Source: Marine Group II euryarchaeote MED-G33 | GTDB lineage: Archaea > Thermoplasmatota > Poseidoniia > Poseidoniales > Thalassarchaeaceae | Direction of reading: 5' to 3' | NCBI GenBank assembly: GCA_949538655.1 | Contig: CATISE010000059.1 | Location: 1 to 45,112, forward strand | Length of the DNA: 45,112 nucleotides | Shown here: in pieces, positions 6,984-13,935 of the stretch | Layout: each line of letters begins with the position of its first letter | How positions within the stretch are numbered: position 1 is the first letter of the stretch | Notes under the pieces: model-generated | What the model was told of the DNA's origin: nothing | Databases searched by the model: none | What the model saw: the letters and a program-made list of their open reading frames with translations, nothing else | Position numbers and translations under genes: made by a program

Positions 6984-7213
6984 TCAAGTGGATGAGATAT
7001 TGCAATCCCATTCTTATCAGTCATATTCAATGCCCACCGTAGAGTTTTGATGACACCACGGAGAGCAGTGATATTCCGAATGGCTTCTGCATTGGCTTTA
7101 CGTTCCATCTTGGCACTCTTGAAGTATTTCTCCCACAATTGCTTGCGCTCTTCTGCTTCGTTCAACATATCACGTAATTCTTCAACATCACGAGGTTGTC
7201 CTACTTGGGCCAT
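6980..7213 (-). CDS. Small coiled-coil protein of unknown function
   Basis: A 77-residue, strongly charged, helical protein. It starts MAQVGQPRDVEELRDMLNEA and continues with a Glu/Lys-rich heptad-like region and an RNITALRGVIKTLRWAL helix. No catalytic motif is seen. It is the last gene of the leftward group made by the Cdc6-like ATPase, beta-propeller and DUF357 genes, with a 58-base gap from DUF357. Its TAG stop and the TAA stop of the opposite gene share the sequence CTAA at 6980-6983. Reality is supported by compact context and a plausible amphipathic composition rather than homology. Confidence 0.6.
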   Translation of the reverse strand: MAQVGQPRDVEELRDMLNEAEERKQLWEKYFKSAKMERKANAEAIRNITALRGVIKTLRWALNMTDKNGIAISHPLD

Positions 7214-7271
7214 ATTCGGGCGCGGTCAAACCACCCTTTTTGAAACTGGCGACAGAATACGGTCCAGATAA

Positions 7272-7571
7272 TCATGGTAGTGTGAACATTTCATCATCAC
7301 CATGTCCATCCATTAAGCCGATTTTTACTGCACAATCAACCCAAGCATGTGCATAATTAATCGCACCGAAGGCACGGACTAAATCTCCTTGATCAACAAA
7401 CCATTTCGCATCTGATGTGTAGGAATCTGCCATTTCCATCATGGTTGCCAGATTTTTACCCTCATCTGATTCTGGAGTGAATAGCGGTGTGGCCTTTTCT
7501 CTGGCTGCAGTCGTGAGGGCTAGATAGCGTTCCACCAACTCAGAAGTGACTTCAATATGCGGTTCAGGCAT
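7272..7571 (-). CDS. DUF357 family protein
   Basis: A 99-residue helical protein resembling the archaeal DUF357 family, whose members are about 80-110 residues. The diagnostic C-terminal half reads DAKWFVDQGDLVRAFGAINY followed by AHAWVDCAVKIGLMD, the family's pattern of a helix with GD.VRAF..inYAHgWLD. The function of DUF357 is unknown. The start codon overlaps the end of the beta-propeller gene by 8 bases, so the two are likely translationally coupled. In the cell it is expected to be soluble and cytosolic. Confidence 0.8.
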   Translation of the reverse strand: MPEPHIEVTSELVERYLALTTAAREKATPLFTPESDEGKNLATMMEMADSYTSDAKWFVDQGDLVRAFGAINYAHAWVDCAVKIGLMDGHGDDEMFTLP

Positions 7572-8601
7572 TGGAACCCTCCCGAAGGGAAATCAAGCGG
7601 CGGACATCTTCTGCACGACCCAATGACTCATACAATTCGATGGCACGACTGAGCATACCCGAATCTTCAGCGTCCCGGGCTGCTTCGAAGATGACTTGCC
7701 GCTGTTCCCAATCTAGACGACGCATTTCTCCTGACGCGATTTCTTCAAACAGCAACTTGCGACGACTGACCAGGTGAGGACCAATCCACATTCTAACCAA
7801 TCCCTGTCTAGTCGCAGTAAGCATTCGATCCGCAAGATTAGACGCGATTAAATCACCAGCAGGTCGTCGTTCTAGGTTATCTTCAGGTGGCAATCGAATC
7901 AGGTCACCTGCAACATCGAGGGCCCACCAGCCTTCGCCTGTCCAAGCAGCATCTAATGGCACTAGACCATCGCCCGGTACTCGATCAATCCGATCCCATC
8001 CGAAGGGGTTTGGGACTCCTTCTTGCAAACCTCCATCTGCTTGCTGGACCAAAATTCGTCCACTGTGTAATTTAGAGACCCAAGACCAACGTGTCGTTTC
8101 GATTTGGCGTTGAGCATCGTCGCCACCCAATCGCAAGGCTCGCAAACAACCATCGGCATCCTGCGCGAGTAATATTTCTCGATCAAGCCAACCAACCATT
8201 TTCTTCAATGGGCCTGGTCGAAGTCGTCGAATACCCCGGCCACGACGATTGAACAGGTGAATGTGGTCACCACGATCGGAAAGTAACCAACCTCCTCCAG
8301 GGCGGCGTACAACATCCCGAAATCCACCCGCAACAGCTCGGCCTTCTCCAATTGGCTCTCCAGTGGCCAAATCTAGCAAGAAAAATCCAGTACCAGATAA
8401 TACTGCAACATTTGTACCATCATGCTCCAACCTGTAGACATCGAATGAGAATTCACGACGCCAGAGGAAATCACCATCTGAATTGAGGCGGCGAACAACA
8501 CTGCCTGCTGCAATTAAACAATCTTCACCCAAGCATGAAAGAGCTCCGACACGGCCTTCGACTTGGTGACTCCAAGCAATTTCCCAGCGCTCATCCGACA
8601 T
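7564..8601 (-). CDS. Beta-propeller-like (PQQ/WD40-like) protein with C-terminal helical segment
   Basis: A 345-residue protein with no signal peptide or membrane helix. Residues 1-270 consist of short repeated beta-strand units such as GALSCLGEDCLIAAGSVVRR, VYRLEHDGTNVAVLSGTGFF, GGWLLSDRGDHIHLFNRRGR and MLTATRQGLVRMWIG, a pattern of PQQ/WD40-like propellers. The last ~70 residues are helical and include a TPR-like unit (AIELYESLGRAEDVRRLISL). The gene lies 2 bases after the Cdc6-like ATPase and overlaps DUF357, so these genes form one operon. A propeller next to an initiator-like ATPase suggests a scaffold for a protein complex, but this is inference. No enzymatic motif was seen. Confidence 0.7.
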   Translation of the reverse strand: MSDERWEIAWSHQVEGRVGALSCLGEDCLIAAGSVVRRLNSDGDFLWRREFSFDVYRLEHDGTNVAVLSGTGFFLLDLATGEPIGEGRAVAGGFRDVVRRPGGGWLLSDRGDHIHLFNRRGRGIRRLRPGPLKKMVGWLDREILLAQDADGCLRALRLGGDDAQRQIETTRWSWVSKLHSGRILVQQADGGLQEGVPNPFGWDRIDRVPGDGLVPLDAAWTGEGWWALDVAGDLIRLPPEDNLERRPAGDLIASNLADRMLTATRQGLVRMWIGPHLVSRRKLLFEEIASGEMRRLDWEQRQVIFEAARDAEDSGMLSRAIELYESLGRAEDVRRLISLREGSNA

Positions 8602-8603
8602 GA

Positions 8604-10277
8604 TTATGCCTCCATGTGGCCATCTGCAAGATGGGCTTTTGCTTGATCGGATATTCGGAATAAGCGGGTCCTACCCTTTTTCCGGACAGACAGTATTCCA
8701 GATTTATGCAATCCATTGAATATTTGTGATAATCGTGGCCGACCTACTGCAAGGTGGGCTTGTAAGGCAGAGTCTGAAGGTGATACCTCTCGTGCAATCG
8801 ATGCCTCGACAATGATAATTTCAGAATCATTGAGAGATGATACCTTCTCGAAGTCTAACGGCAAAGTGGAACCAGTTGGTTTGGGTTGTGACTTGCGAAG
8901 ATTGTCCCCAATCGATTTGGCAGCCATGGGGTCCATAACCGGGGGAGCTTGAGGGGCGGGTTCAGGGAGAGTTTCAGCGACCCAGTAAGTGGTTTCGTCA
9001 GATTCTATTTGAGGCTCTTCGGGAGCGAAATTCATGCTTTTATCGGGTTTTGCAGTCAATGGCCCACTGGCCTTTGGGGCGAGAGCATTGTCCAAGCCGA
9101 TTTCCACCTTGGCCGTACGTTGACGGGTTGCGAGACCCCCAAATGCATGCATTGGAGGGGGTGGTTCAGTTCCTGGCTCCATCTCAAGAATCGCACCACC
9201 TAGTGCCTGAGACATGTCAGGTTCATCTGTTTCGTCGATCTCCATGGATGGAAATTCAAATTCTGAGGGGAGGTCTTCCATCTGTTCAAATGATGACTCC
9301 ATTGGTTCCTCAGGGAATTCTTCCTCGACCTCAACGATCGATTCAGGTAAATCCCAATTGAAATCGGCCTCCACATCTGGTTGTGATTCAGATTCGGGTG
9401 CAGATTCATCTGTCAAATCTTCTTTAGCGCCATCCAAGGGTTCCAGAGGCTCTACTTGAGGAGCCATTCGTTTCTTAGCGTCATTTGGCTCTAATTCCAT
9501 GGATTCAATCATTTGCTGTTTACGAGAGAAAGTTGTAGATGCACCTCGTTGTGAATCGATTAAATCCCTGAGGTGACGGATGATTGGGGTGGCACGCCCT
9601 CCTGTATGCGCGATTGCGTCTTCAATCAGAGATTGGGGTGCAATCCACCCCTCATTACTGACTTGGCTGATTCGCTTGTCGATTAGAGAACGTATGGTTG
9701 AAGAGTCGAAATCTGCCAATGGTTCAGTGATATCATACTCATATTGCAAATCATCAGGCCATGTGGCCAATTGTGCTGGCGTAAGGGCCACGATGACCAA
9801 CGCCCTCAAGCGATTCAAAACAGGGGTTAATCTTTCAAAAACTTGGGCTAAATCAGCTCCTGCAACCCCTGGGAAATCGAAGGTGATCAACGGTAAATCT
9901 CCACTTTTCCCCTCTAAAGTTGCGACCATTTCCTCAACCAATGTATTTGTCGAAGGAGGTACATCATGCCCCACGATAAGGCAAAACATCTCATGCAGGA
10001 GGCTTTTGCTGGGATTTTCCCCTGGGTAGTAGGAAAATCGATACGGATTCGGTGAAAGATTGCTTAATGACTGCAAAATAGAGGTTCGTCCCGAGCCGCG
10101 ATCTCCAAGCAATACCATCAGGCGGGGGCTGCCAAAGCGCAGGTGCTGTCTCAAATCCGACATTAATTCACTTCGTCCGACCAACAATGCGTAGTCGTTG
10201 GCCTCAATCGGCTTTGGCGAGAAGGGGTTTGCACGCATATGGGGTAGGTGCAAAGCATTCGTCACACTATTCGACAT
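8604..10277 (-). CDS. Orc/Cdc6-like AAA+ ATPase with acidic linker and C-terminal winged helix
   Basis: A 557-residue protein in three parts. Residues 30-250 form a P-loop ATPase with an entry motif LLVGRSELMSDL (31-42), Walker A GDRGSGRTS (58-66), and a degenerate Walker B, LITFDFPG (130-137), where the usual Asp-Glu pair is Asp-Phe. The Orc/Cdc6/ExeA-type lid contains FDSSTIRSLIDKRI and TGGRATPIIRHLRDLID. Residues 260-470 are acidic, Pro/Glu/Ser-rich and probably disordered. The final ~80 residues form a winged helix (VGRPRLSQIFNGLHKSGILS, then VRKKGRTRLF). The missing Walker B Glu predicts weak or absent hydrolysis. It heads a leftward operon and starts 34 bases from the first TTAACGC site of the array to its right, so it may bind that array. 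It differs clearly from the true Orc1/Cdc6 at 3129. Confidence 0.75.
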   Translation of the reverse strand: MSNSVTNALHLPHMRANPFSPKPIEANDYALLVGRSELMSDLRQHLRFGSPRLMVLLGDRGSGRTSILQSLSNLSPNPYRFSYYPGENPSKSLLHEMFCLIVGHDVPPSTNTLVEEMVATLEGKSGDLPLITFDFPGVAGADLAQVFERLTPVLNRLRALVIVALTPAQLATWPDDLQYEYDITEPLADFDSSTIRSLIDKRISQVSNEGWIAPQSLIEDAIAHTGGRATPIIRHLRDLIDSQRGASTTFSRKQQMIESMELEPNDAKKRMAPQVEPLEPLDGAKEDLTDESAPESESQPDVEADFNWDLPESIVEVEEEFPEEPMESSFEQMEDLPSEFEFPSMEIDETDEPDMSQALGGAILEMEPGTEPPPPMHAFGGLATRQRTAKVEIGLDNALAPKASGPLTAKPDKSMNFAPEEPQIESDETTYWVAETLPEPAPQAPPVMDPMAAKSIGDNLRKSQPKPTGSTLPLDFEKVSSLNDSEIIIVEASIAREVSPSDSALQAHLAVGRPRLSQIFNGLHKSGILSVRKKGRTRLFRISDQAKAHLADGHMEA

Positions 10278-10585
10278 CTATGGCTGCGAACTTCGATTGG
10301 GTTTAACAAGTTAACGCGAATCTAACACGTGAAGAATCCTGTTTCAAAGCGTTGAAGAGTGAACCGAATACCATCATAGCGTATTTATGTTCTTTTTATT
10401 GGGTTAAATATTTCCAATTAACGCATTATTAACGCTTTGTTAACGCATGTAAAGCGTTAGTAACGCTTTGTTAACGCATACGCATCTGATGATGTTCACC
10501 ATATTGCTCCAAATCAAGCGGTTGGAACAAACCTATTCGCAACCCTTTAGGACATCGAACTCAAGGAACAAAACGAGGATTAGCC
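10278..10585. other. Candidate replication origin or multi-site operator (308-base intergenic region)
   Basis: This is the only gene-free stretch over 300 bases. It lies between the divergent Cdc6-like ATPase and mvaA genes. It holds an AT-rich segment (about 10381-10432, including TTCTTTTTATT and TTAAATATTT) next to a dense array of TTAACGC sites (10418-10477), with an outlying site at 10311 and an AAAGCGTT half site at 10346. An AT-rich unwinding segment beside iterons is the textbook layout of an origin, and orc1/cdc6 is 6 kb away. The alternative is a shared operator controlling the two divergent genes. A Shine-Dalgarno-like GAGGATTA precedes mvaA. No tRNA or small ORF was found in it. 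Confidence 0.5.
10418..10479. repeat. Helically phased TTAACGC iteron array with 19-bp palindrome
   Basis: TTAACGC starts at 10418, 10429, 10440 and 10471, and GTAACGC at 10460; the inverse AAAGCGTTA is at 10451-10459. Starts are 11 bases apart in the runs 10418-10429-10440(-10451) and 10460-10471, so the sites face the same side of the helix. TAACGCTTTGTTAACGCAT occurs twice without mismatch (10430-10448 and 10461-10479), offset by 31 bases, about three turns. AAAGCGTTAGTAACGCTTT (10451-10469) is a perfect palindrome around a central G. There are no unique spacers, so this is not CRISPR. The arrangement implies cooperative binding of one protein to many sites. Confidence 0.85.
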
Positions 10586-11875
10586 ATGCCTGTTGAGAAC
10601 AGCCGTCTGAAGGGATTTTTCAAATTAAGCGTCAAAGAGCGAAGAGAGAAGGTTGCAGAATTGGCCGGATTGGATCAAGAGGCTATCGACGCACTTGCCG
10701 CAACGGGAGAATTGTCAGAATCTGCTGCAGATCGGATTATTGAGAATGTAATCGGTACATTGGCACTCCCTGTAGGTGTTGCAACGAATTTCATTATCGA
10801 TGATGAGCACTATATCGTACCCTTCGCCCTTGAAGAGCCATCAGTGGTTGCTGCAGCCAGCAATATGGCCAAGCGATGTCATGCAAAAGGGGGCTTTGTG
10901 TCCAACAATACAGACCCGATCATGATTGGTCAGATTCAAGTCGTAGGGTGCGAGGATGTTTTTGCAGCCAAATCAGCCATCCTTGAAGCAAAAGGCGGTT
11001 TGATTGAGGCCTGTAATGAGGTTGACCCGATTCTCGTCAAATTTGGAGGCGGGTGTCGAGATCTTGAGGCAAGAGTAATCGATACAGAATCCGGCCCAAT
11101 GGTAATCGTCCATATTCTGGTCGATTGCCAGGATGCCATGGGTGCCAATGCAGTCAACACGATGGCGGAAACGATTGCACCACGTGTGGAAGCGATTTCC
11201 GGGGGCACTGTCATTCTCCGCATCATCAGTAATTTGGCCATACACCGTTTGGCCCGCGTTAGTGCTACTTTCACCCCTGTAGAAATGTCAAATGCAGGTG
11301 ATGCCGCCCAAGGCGCAGAAGTCATCGAAGGGATTCTGCAAGCATACCACTTTGCCGCAGCAGACCCATTTAGAGCTACAACCCACAACAAGGGCATCAT
11401 GAATGCGATTTCACCGATTGGAGTCGCCTGTGGACAAGATTGGCGTGCTATCGAATCTGGAGCGCATTCCTATGCATCATATGAGCGCACATATGGTTCC
11501 CTGACACATTGGGAAAAAGATGACGACGGAAATTTGGTTGGTTCGATTGAATTGCCTATGCCAGTTGGGCTCGTAGGCGGTGCTGTACGTGTACATCCTG
11601 TCGCCAAGGCCAATGTAGCCATCATGGGTGCCAGAACAGCTGATGATCTATCCAAGGTGATGGCAGCAGCAGGATTGGCACAGAATCTGGGAGCCCTACG
11701 TGCCCTCGCAACCGTCGGGATCCAAGCAGGTCACATGAAACTCCACGCCCGAAATATGGCAGTTACTGCTGGGGCAGAAGATCATGAAGTCGATGCAGTT
11801 GTGGAAATTGCGAAATCAAAAGGCCGCATCACTGCAGAGGCGATTGAGGCAGCACTCAAGGAAGTCAGAGAATGA
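10586..11875 (+). CDS. mvaA: Hydroxymethylglutaryl-CoA reductase, class II
   Basis: A 429-residue enzyme converting HMG-CoA to mevalonate, the committed step of isoprenoid lipid synthesis. It is the class II (Pseudomonas mevalonii-like) form, as in Archaeoglobus and Thermoplasmatales, not the class I form of most Archaea. It starts NSRLKGFFKLSVKERREK. The catalytic set falls at nearly the same numbers as in the P. mevalonii enzyme: E83 in EEPSVVAA, K269 in THNKGIMNAI, D285 in GQDWRAIE and H383 in AGHMKLHARN. The CoA/substrate loop DCQDAMGANAVNTM is at 180-193. The ATG at 10586 has GAGGATTA upstream. The repeat array before the gene may control it. Cofactor preference (NADH or NADPH) cannot be stated from inspection. 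Confidence 0.95.
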   Translation: MPVENSRLKGFFKLSVKERREKVAELAGLDQEAIDALAATGELSESAADRIIENVIGTLALPVGVATNFIIDDEHYIVPFALEEPSVVAAASNMAKRCHAKGGFVSNNTDPIMIGQIQVVGCEDVFAAKSAILEAKGGLIEACNEVDPILVKFGGGCRDLEARVIDTESGPMVIVHILVDCQDAMGANAVNTMAETIAPRVEAISGGTVILRIISNLAIHRLARVSATFTPVEMSNAGDAAQGAEVIEGILQAYHFAAADPFRATTHNKGIMNAISPIGVACGQDWRAIESGAHSYASYERTYGSLTHWEKDDDGNLVGSIELPMPVGLVGGAVRVHPVAKANVAIMGARTADDLSKVMAAAGLAQNLGALRALATVGIQAGHMKLHARNMAVTAGAEDHEVDAVVEIAKSKGRITAEAIEAALKEVRE

Positions 11876-11890
11876 ATAGTTGGGGCTACA

Positions 11891-12187
11891 ATGGTCGAAG
11901 AAGATTCAACCAACATCGGCATTTCATATAGGCCGAAAAGAGGAGTAAACACACTACTCGTTTTCTCTTTATTGTTCGTAATCAGCGCCGGATTGTTTTA
12001 CGGGTGGATCTATTTGGGTGATGCCGATGGAGACGGACTAAACGATGAGTGTGTCGAATCTGGTGGTTGGCTTTGCCATAATAGCATGGCGACACCACTT
12101 GCAGACACTTGTATTTCGATATCCGGCGTATTGCTTCTTGTTGCGATAGTGACTTATGCTATCCAACAAATCGGAAGACTGAGATAA
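11891..12187 (+). CDS. Small two-helix membrane protein with a calcium-loop-like motif
   Basis: A 98-residue protein. Helix 1 is LLVFSLLFVISAGLFYGWIY and helix 2 is ISGVLLLVAIVTYAIQQIG. Between them lies DADGDGLNDE, followed by two cysteines (C-ESGGWL-C). DxDxDGxxDE is the calcium-binding loop of thrombospondin type 3, dockerin and related proteins, and an extracytoplasmic location would suit it. The cysteines may form a disulfide. The gene starts 15 bases after mvaA on the same strand and could be co-transcribed, but no functional link to mevalonate synthesis is apparent. Family not recognised. Confidence 0.65.
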   Translation: MVEEDSTNIGISYRPKRGVNTLLVFSLLFVISAGLFYGWIYLGDADGDGLNDECVESGGWLCHNSMATPLADTCISISGVLLLVAIVTYAIQQIGRLR

Positions 12188-12285
12188 TCCGTTGCCAAGT
12201 GTTCAATACAAAGAGTTCATCCGATACCCTTAGCAATCATATGAGAATGTGAAGGGAGAAAGTGGATGGTTATTGAAGAAAATTC

Positions 12286-12933
12286 TCACTCTTCTTCTGA
12301 TTGAATAATCTCGGCACTTTCCTCATCCCAGCCTTCACCGACAGGGACTTCAGGTGCATCTTGAATTTCCCCATCCCCATCACCAAGACTTGCTGCCAGT
12401 TCAGCACCATCCATGCCCATTTTGGCAGCATGTTCCCTGAACCACTTACGCACTTTTTTCGATTCAGCGAATGGGCAACCAAACATCTCCGCAAAACGGC
12501 GAGTTGTTGTCAAGCGTCTTGAGAGTCCATCTCGCCGTCGATCAATCAAACCAAGATGAGCGAGGTCACGAACATGATCATAGGCACGTTGCCCAATCAT
12601 TTCGACCAGTTGGCTCTGTGCCATTGGTTGATGATATGCAATCAGTGCTGCAGCCGCTAACAAGCGCTGAGGAATCTCAGTTCTGAACGACGATGGGATG
12701 TGGTTGGCCAATTTTGGTTTCACTTCCATAACCCATCTTCCACTGACGCTGGTCAGTTGGAGAGCCCCTCCAGGTCGACGTTTCATTGTGTGCTGTAGCG
12801 ACTCGAGATTTGCAACAACCTCACCATGGGTTTGCTGTAGTGATTCTGCAAGCTCTTCAACAGAAAGGGAACGGCCTGCCCCGAACAAGGTTGCTTCTAG
12901 CAAGGTGCGTAGATCTACGTCACTCAGAATCAT
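12286..12933 (-). CDS. scpB: Segregation and condensation protein ScpB
   Basis: ScpB is the winged-helix kite subunit of the SMC condensin complex and binds ScpA. From the ATG at 12933 the protein has 215 residues and begins MILSDVDLRTLLEATLFGAG, matching the family pattern (LEALLFASGEPLS). The second winged helix contains PQRLLAAAALIAYHQPMAQS and DHVRDLAHLGLIDRRRDGLS, equivalent to the family's ALETLAIIAYrQPITR and LlerGLI. The C-terminus is an acidic tail (EVPVGEGWDEES...EEE). The gene overlaps scpA by 14 bases. An in-frame ATG at 12942 would extend the overlap to 23 and is the alternative start. The frame stays open far upstream inside scpA, but that extension is not ScpB-like. Confidence 0.9.
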   Translation of the reverse strand: MILSDVDLRTLLEATLFGAGRSLSVEELAESLQQTHGEVVANLESLQHTMKRRPGGALQLTSVSGRWVMEVKPKLANHIPSSFRTEIPQRLLAAAALIAYHQPMAQSQLVEMIGQRAYDHVRDLAHLGLIDRRRDGLSRRLTTTRRFAEMFGCPFAESKKVRKWFREHAAKMGMDGAELAASLGDGDGEIQDAPEVPVGEGWDEESAEIIQSEEE

Positions 12934-13930
12934 CACCCCCATCTGCTTGGCGTGGCCCGATACCGATCTCTGTAGATATGGTTGCAAAATCATCGTATTT
13001 CGGCCATTTGTCCTGCAAGAAAATATCCCCACTAGGATATTCCATTTGCCACAAATCTGTGTAACCCCGGTGCGTGAGGAACAAAGCGGAAACAAAACCC
13101 GTCACCTGGCCTTCTTCCTCGGCCTCCTTCAAAGTCCACCCTTCTGCAGCGGAATGCTCAGCTAGTTTTTCTGCGACTTGTTCCAGAGTCACTGGAGCGC
13201 CATCTGGACTGGCAGCCCGAATCGCCTCCCAGCATCGCCGAATATCATCCTCAAGGTCTTCCTTGTGCATCCGAGTCGTCACATTTGACATCCAATCACT
13301 GACTTCGGCCGCATGTTTAATCCGGCTCTCTTCGCGAATCCGGCGTTCCTCAACCTCTTGATGTGCCCCCTGCAGAGACATCAACAATTCAGTAAGGGTA
13401 ACGGGGCGACCCTCCTCACGTTTTACTCGTCCATCGAGAAGATTGGGCAACGCATCAGTGGTTTGTCCAGTAATGATCCCCACACTGAAATTGTATTCTT
13501 CATCCTCAAATTCGGTTTGCCAACCTTCCAGAGCCCAAGGGTCATCCTCCCATTCTTCTTCAGCACGCTCTGCGCGATCGAGTAGTGTAGATGCTTGGCC
13601 ATGCAATACTTTCCAAGCCATTCGTATTAGGCGCCCACAGGTTGGGAGGTCGATATTTTCTGTATCCTTTGTACGAAGATTGAACTGTTCGATGAAAACA
13701 CTCAAATCAACATCCCACGGATCCAAACTTGCATCGTTAAACATCTGGAAAACGAGTGCGACAGATCGATCAAATGGGTCGGCTAGGCTCTGATGTTCTG
13801 CGCTTTCTAAATCTGCAATTTCAATCAAACGATCGATGTATCGATGCTTGTCGAGATTTGCATCATCTTGTTCACCAAGCAACTGTTTGACAATCGTCGC
13901 TTGCATGTCACGGGTCTCAAGTAGAGACAT
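12920..13930 (-). CDS. scpA: Segregation and condensation protein ScpA (kleisin)
   Basis: A 336-residue kleisin that bridges the two SMC heads. The N-terminal region has the ScpA hallmark FDRSVALVFQMFNDASLDPWDVDLSVFIE in two pieces: a helix and the DPWDVDLS box, equivalent to the bacterial (I)DI.di.ipI segment. A long charged linker follows. The C-terminus (EEGQVTGFVSALFLTHRGYT, then DLWQMEYPSGDIFL) matches the winged helix that binds the SMC head, equivalent to FLALLELvK...v.l.Q...FgDI. The protein is longer than typical bacterial ScpA (about 250) because of the linker. The ATG at 13930 follows GGAGTGA; a GTG at 13939 overlapping the smc stop is less likely. The order smc-scpA-scpB in one operon fits complex assembly. 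Confidence 0.92.
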   Translation of the reverse strand: MSLLETRDMQATIVKQLLGEQDDANLDKHRYIDRLIEIADLESAEHQSLADPFDRSVALVFQMFNDASLDPWDVDLSVFIEQFNLRTKDTENIDLPTCGRLIRMAWKVLHGQASTLLDRAERAEEEWEDDPWALEGWQTEFEDEEYNFSVGIITGQTTDALPNLLDGRVKREEGRPVTLTELLMSLQGAHQEVEERRIREESRIKHAAEVSDWMSNVTTRMHKEDLEDDIRRCWEAIRAASPDGAPVTLEQVAEKLAEHSAAEGWTLKEAEEEGQVTGFVSALFLTHRGYTDLWQMEYPSGDIFLQDKWPKYDDFATISTEIGIGPRQADGGDDSE

Positions 13931-13935
13931 CGAAA

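Noticed and set aside
10418..10479. Possible CRISPR array
   Set aside because: Units are only about 11 bases, contiguous, partly inverted, and there are no unique spacers or cas genes nearby.
12188..12285. Short ORF of about 12 codons starting at 12265
   Set aside because: Too short and low in complexity (Ser-rich), with no conserved context; more likely spacer between convergent genes.
12934..13095. Extended ScpB start inside scpA
   Set aside because: The additional residues are unlike ScpB and the family's usual N-terminus starts at MILSDVDLR; overlap with scpA would be about 175 bases.
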